Shown here: piece after piece, positions 6,715-6,848 of the stretch
How the letters are laid out: the number at the start of each line of letters is the position of its first letter
Numbering within the stretch: the first letter of the stretch is position 1
Source: Flavobacteriales bacterium UBA1112
GTDB taxonomy: Bacteria; Bacteroidota; Bacteroidia; Flavobacteriales_D; Sanyastnellaceae
Length of the DNA: 6,848 nt
Assembly: GCA_002313415.1 (NCBI GenBank)
Contig: DCBH01000066.1
Location: forward strand, 1-6,848
Direction: 5' to 3'
Program-made: the position numbers and the translations under genes
The notes under the pieces: generated by a model
Database searches by the model: none
What the model was told of the DNA's origin: nothing
What the model saw: the letters and a program-made list of their open reading frames with translations, nothing else

Positions 6715-6848
6715 TTGAATGCCTCGGATTCTCACAAGACATTCAAAATCCCTCAGGCACTGCAAACCATCCAAAACGAGAGCAGACATGTGGACTTCAA
6801 GGATGTACTTACGCACGGCCAATATGCAGAACGAGGAACAGATGAAAG
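6715..6848 (+). CDS. Possible start of an unrecognised plus-strand gene (partial, runs off right edge)
   Basis: The plus-strand frame beginning TTG AAT GCC is open to the window end (about 44 codons) and reads like ordinary soluble protein, for example FKIPQALQTIQNESR then HVDFKDVLTHGQYAERGTDE. Codon choice is ordinary too. I do not recognise it. There is no ATG in this frame; possible starts are TTG 6715, TTG 6676 or GTG 6670, the last two leaving almost no room before the divergent gene start at 6662. A competing plus-strand frame has ATGs at 6719, 6788, 6803 and 6824 and also stays open, but its upstream part looks less protein-like. Only sequence beyond 6848 can decide whether either is real. 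If real, it is transcribed divergently from the T9SS cargo gene. Confidence 0.25.
   Translation, partial: MNASDSHKTFKIPQALQTIQNESRHVDFKDVLTHGQYAERGTDE

Overview
The window looks like a piece of chromosome from a member of the Bacteroidota, most likely a marine-type Flavobacteriales. The evidence is a secreted protein with a type IX secretion (T9SS) C-terminal sorting domain and a DPEALNY-type cysteine motif near its C-terminus, a methionyl-tRNA synthetase with the KISTS form of the KMSKS loop, and a TAnnTTTG promoter box of the Bacteroidota type. Base composition is moderate: the stretches I counted by hand run from about 50% to 63% G+C. Clear Shine-Dalgarno sequences are mostly absent, which also fits the phylum.

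The left half (1-2748) is a tightly packed minus-strand cluster, read from right to left. It holds a 63-residue protein of unknown function, an S66-family L,D-carboxypeptidase (peptidoglycan recycling type), glycine C-acetyltransferase (Kbl, threonine-to-glycine catabolism), and the first ~151 codons of a DAO-type FAD-dependent oxidoreductase that runs off the left edge. Gaps between these genes are 13, 44 and 4 bases (1 base if the alternative GTG start of the last gene is used), so they are probably one transcript.

A 222-base divergent intergenic region (2749-2970) separates this cluster from plus-strand metG (methionyl-tRNA synthetase with C-terminal tRNA-binding domain), followed 43 bases later by a small FMN nitroreductase-like gene. 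That pair converges on a minus-strand gene for the T9SS-exported protein, with only 28 bases between their stop codons. The last ~130 bases may hold the start of another plus-strand gene that leaves the window, but this is weak.

Overall this is ordinary housekeeping sequence plus one exported protein typical of the phylum. I did not find a convincing new system. The points most worth a second look are the sharp third-position GC block inside metG, a possible near-leaderless metG promoter, the unrecognised 63-residue gene heading the minus-strand cluster, and the uncharacterised N-terminal module of the T9SS cargo protein.
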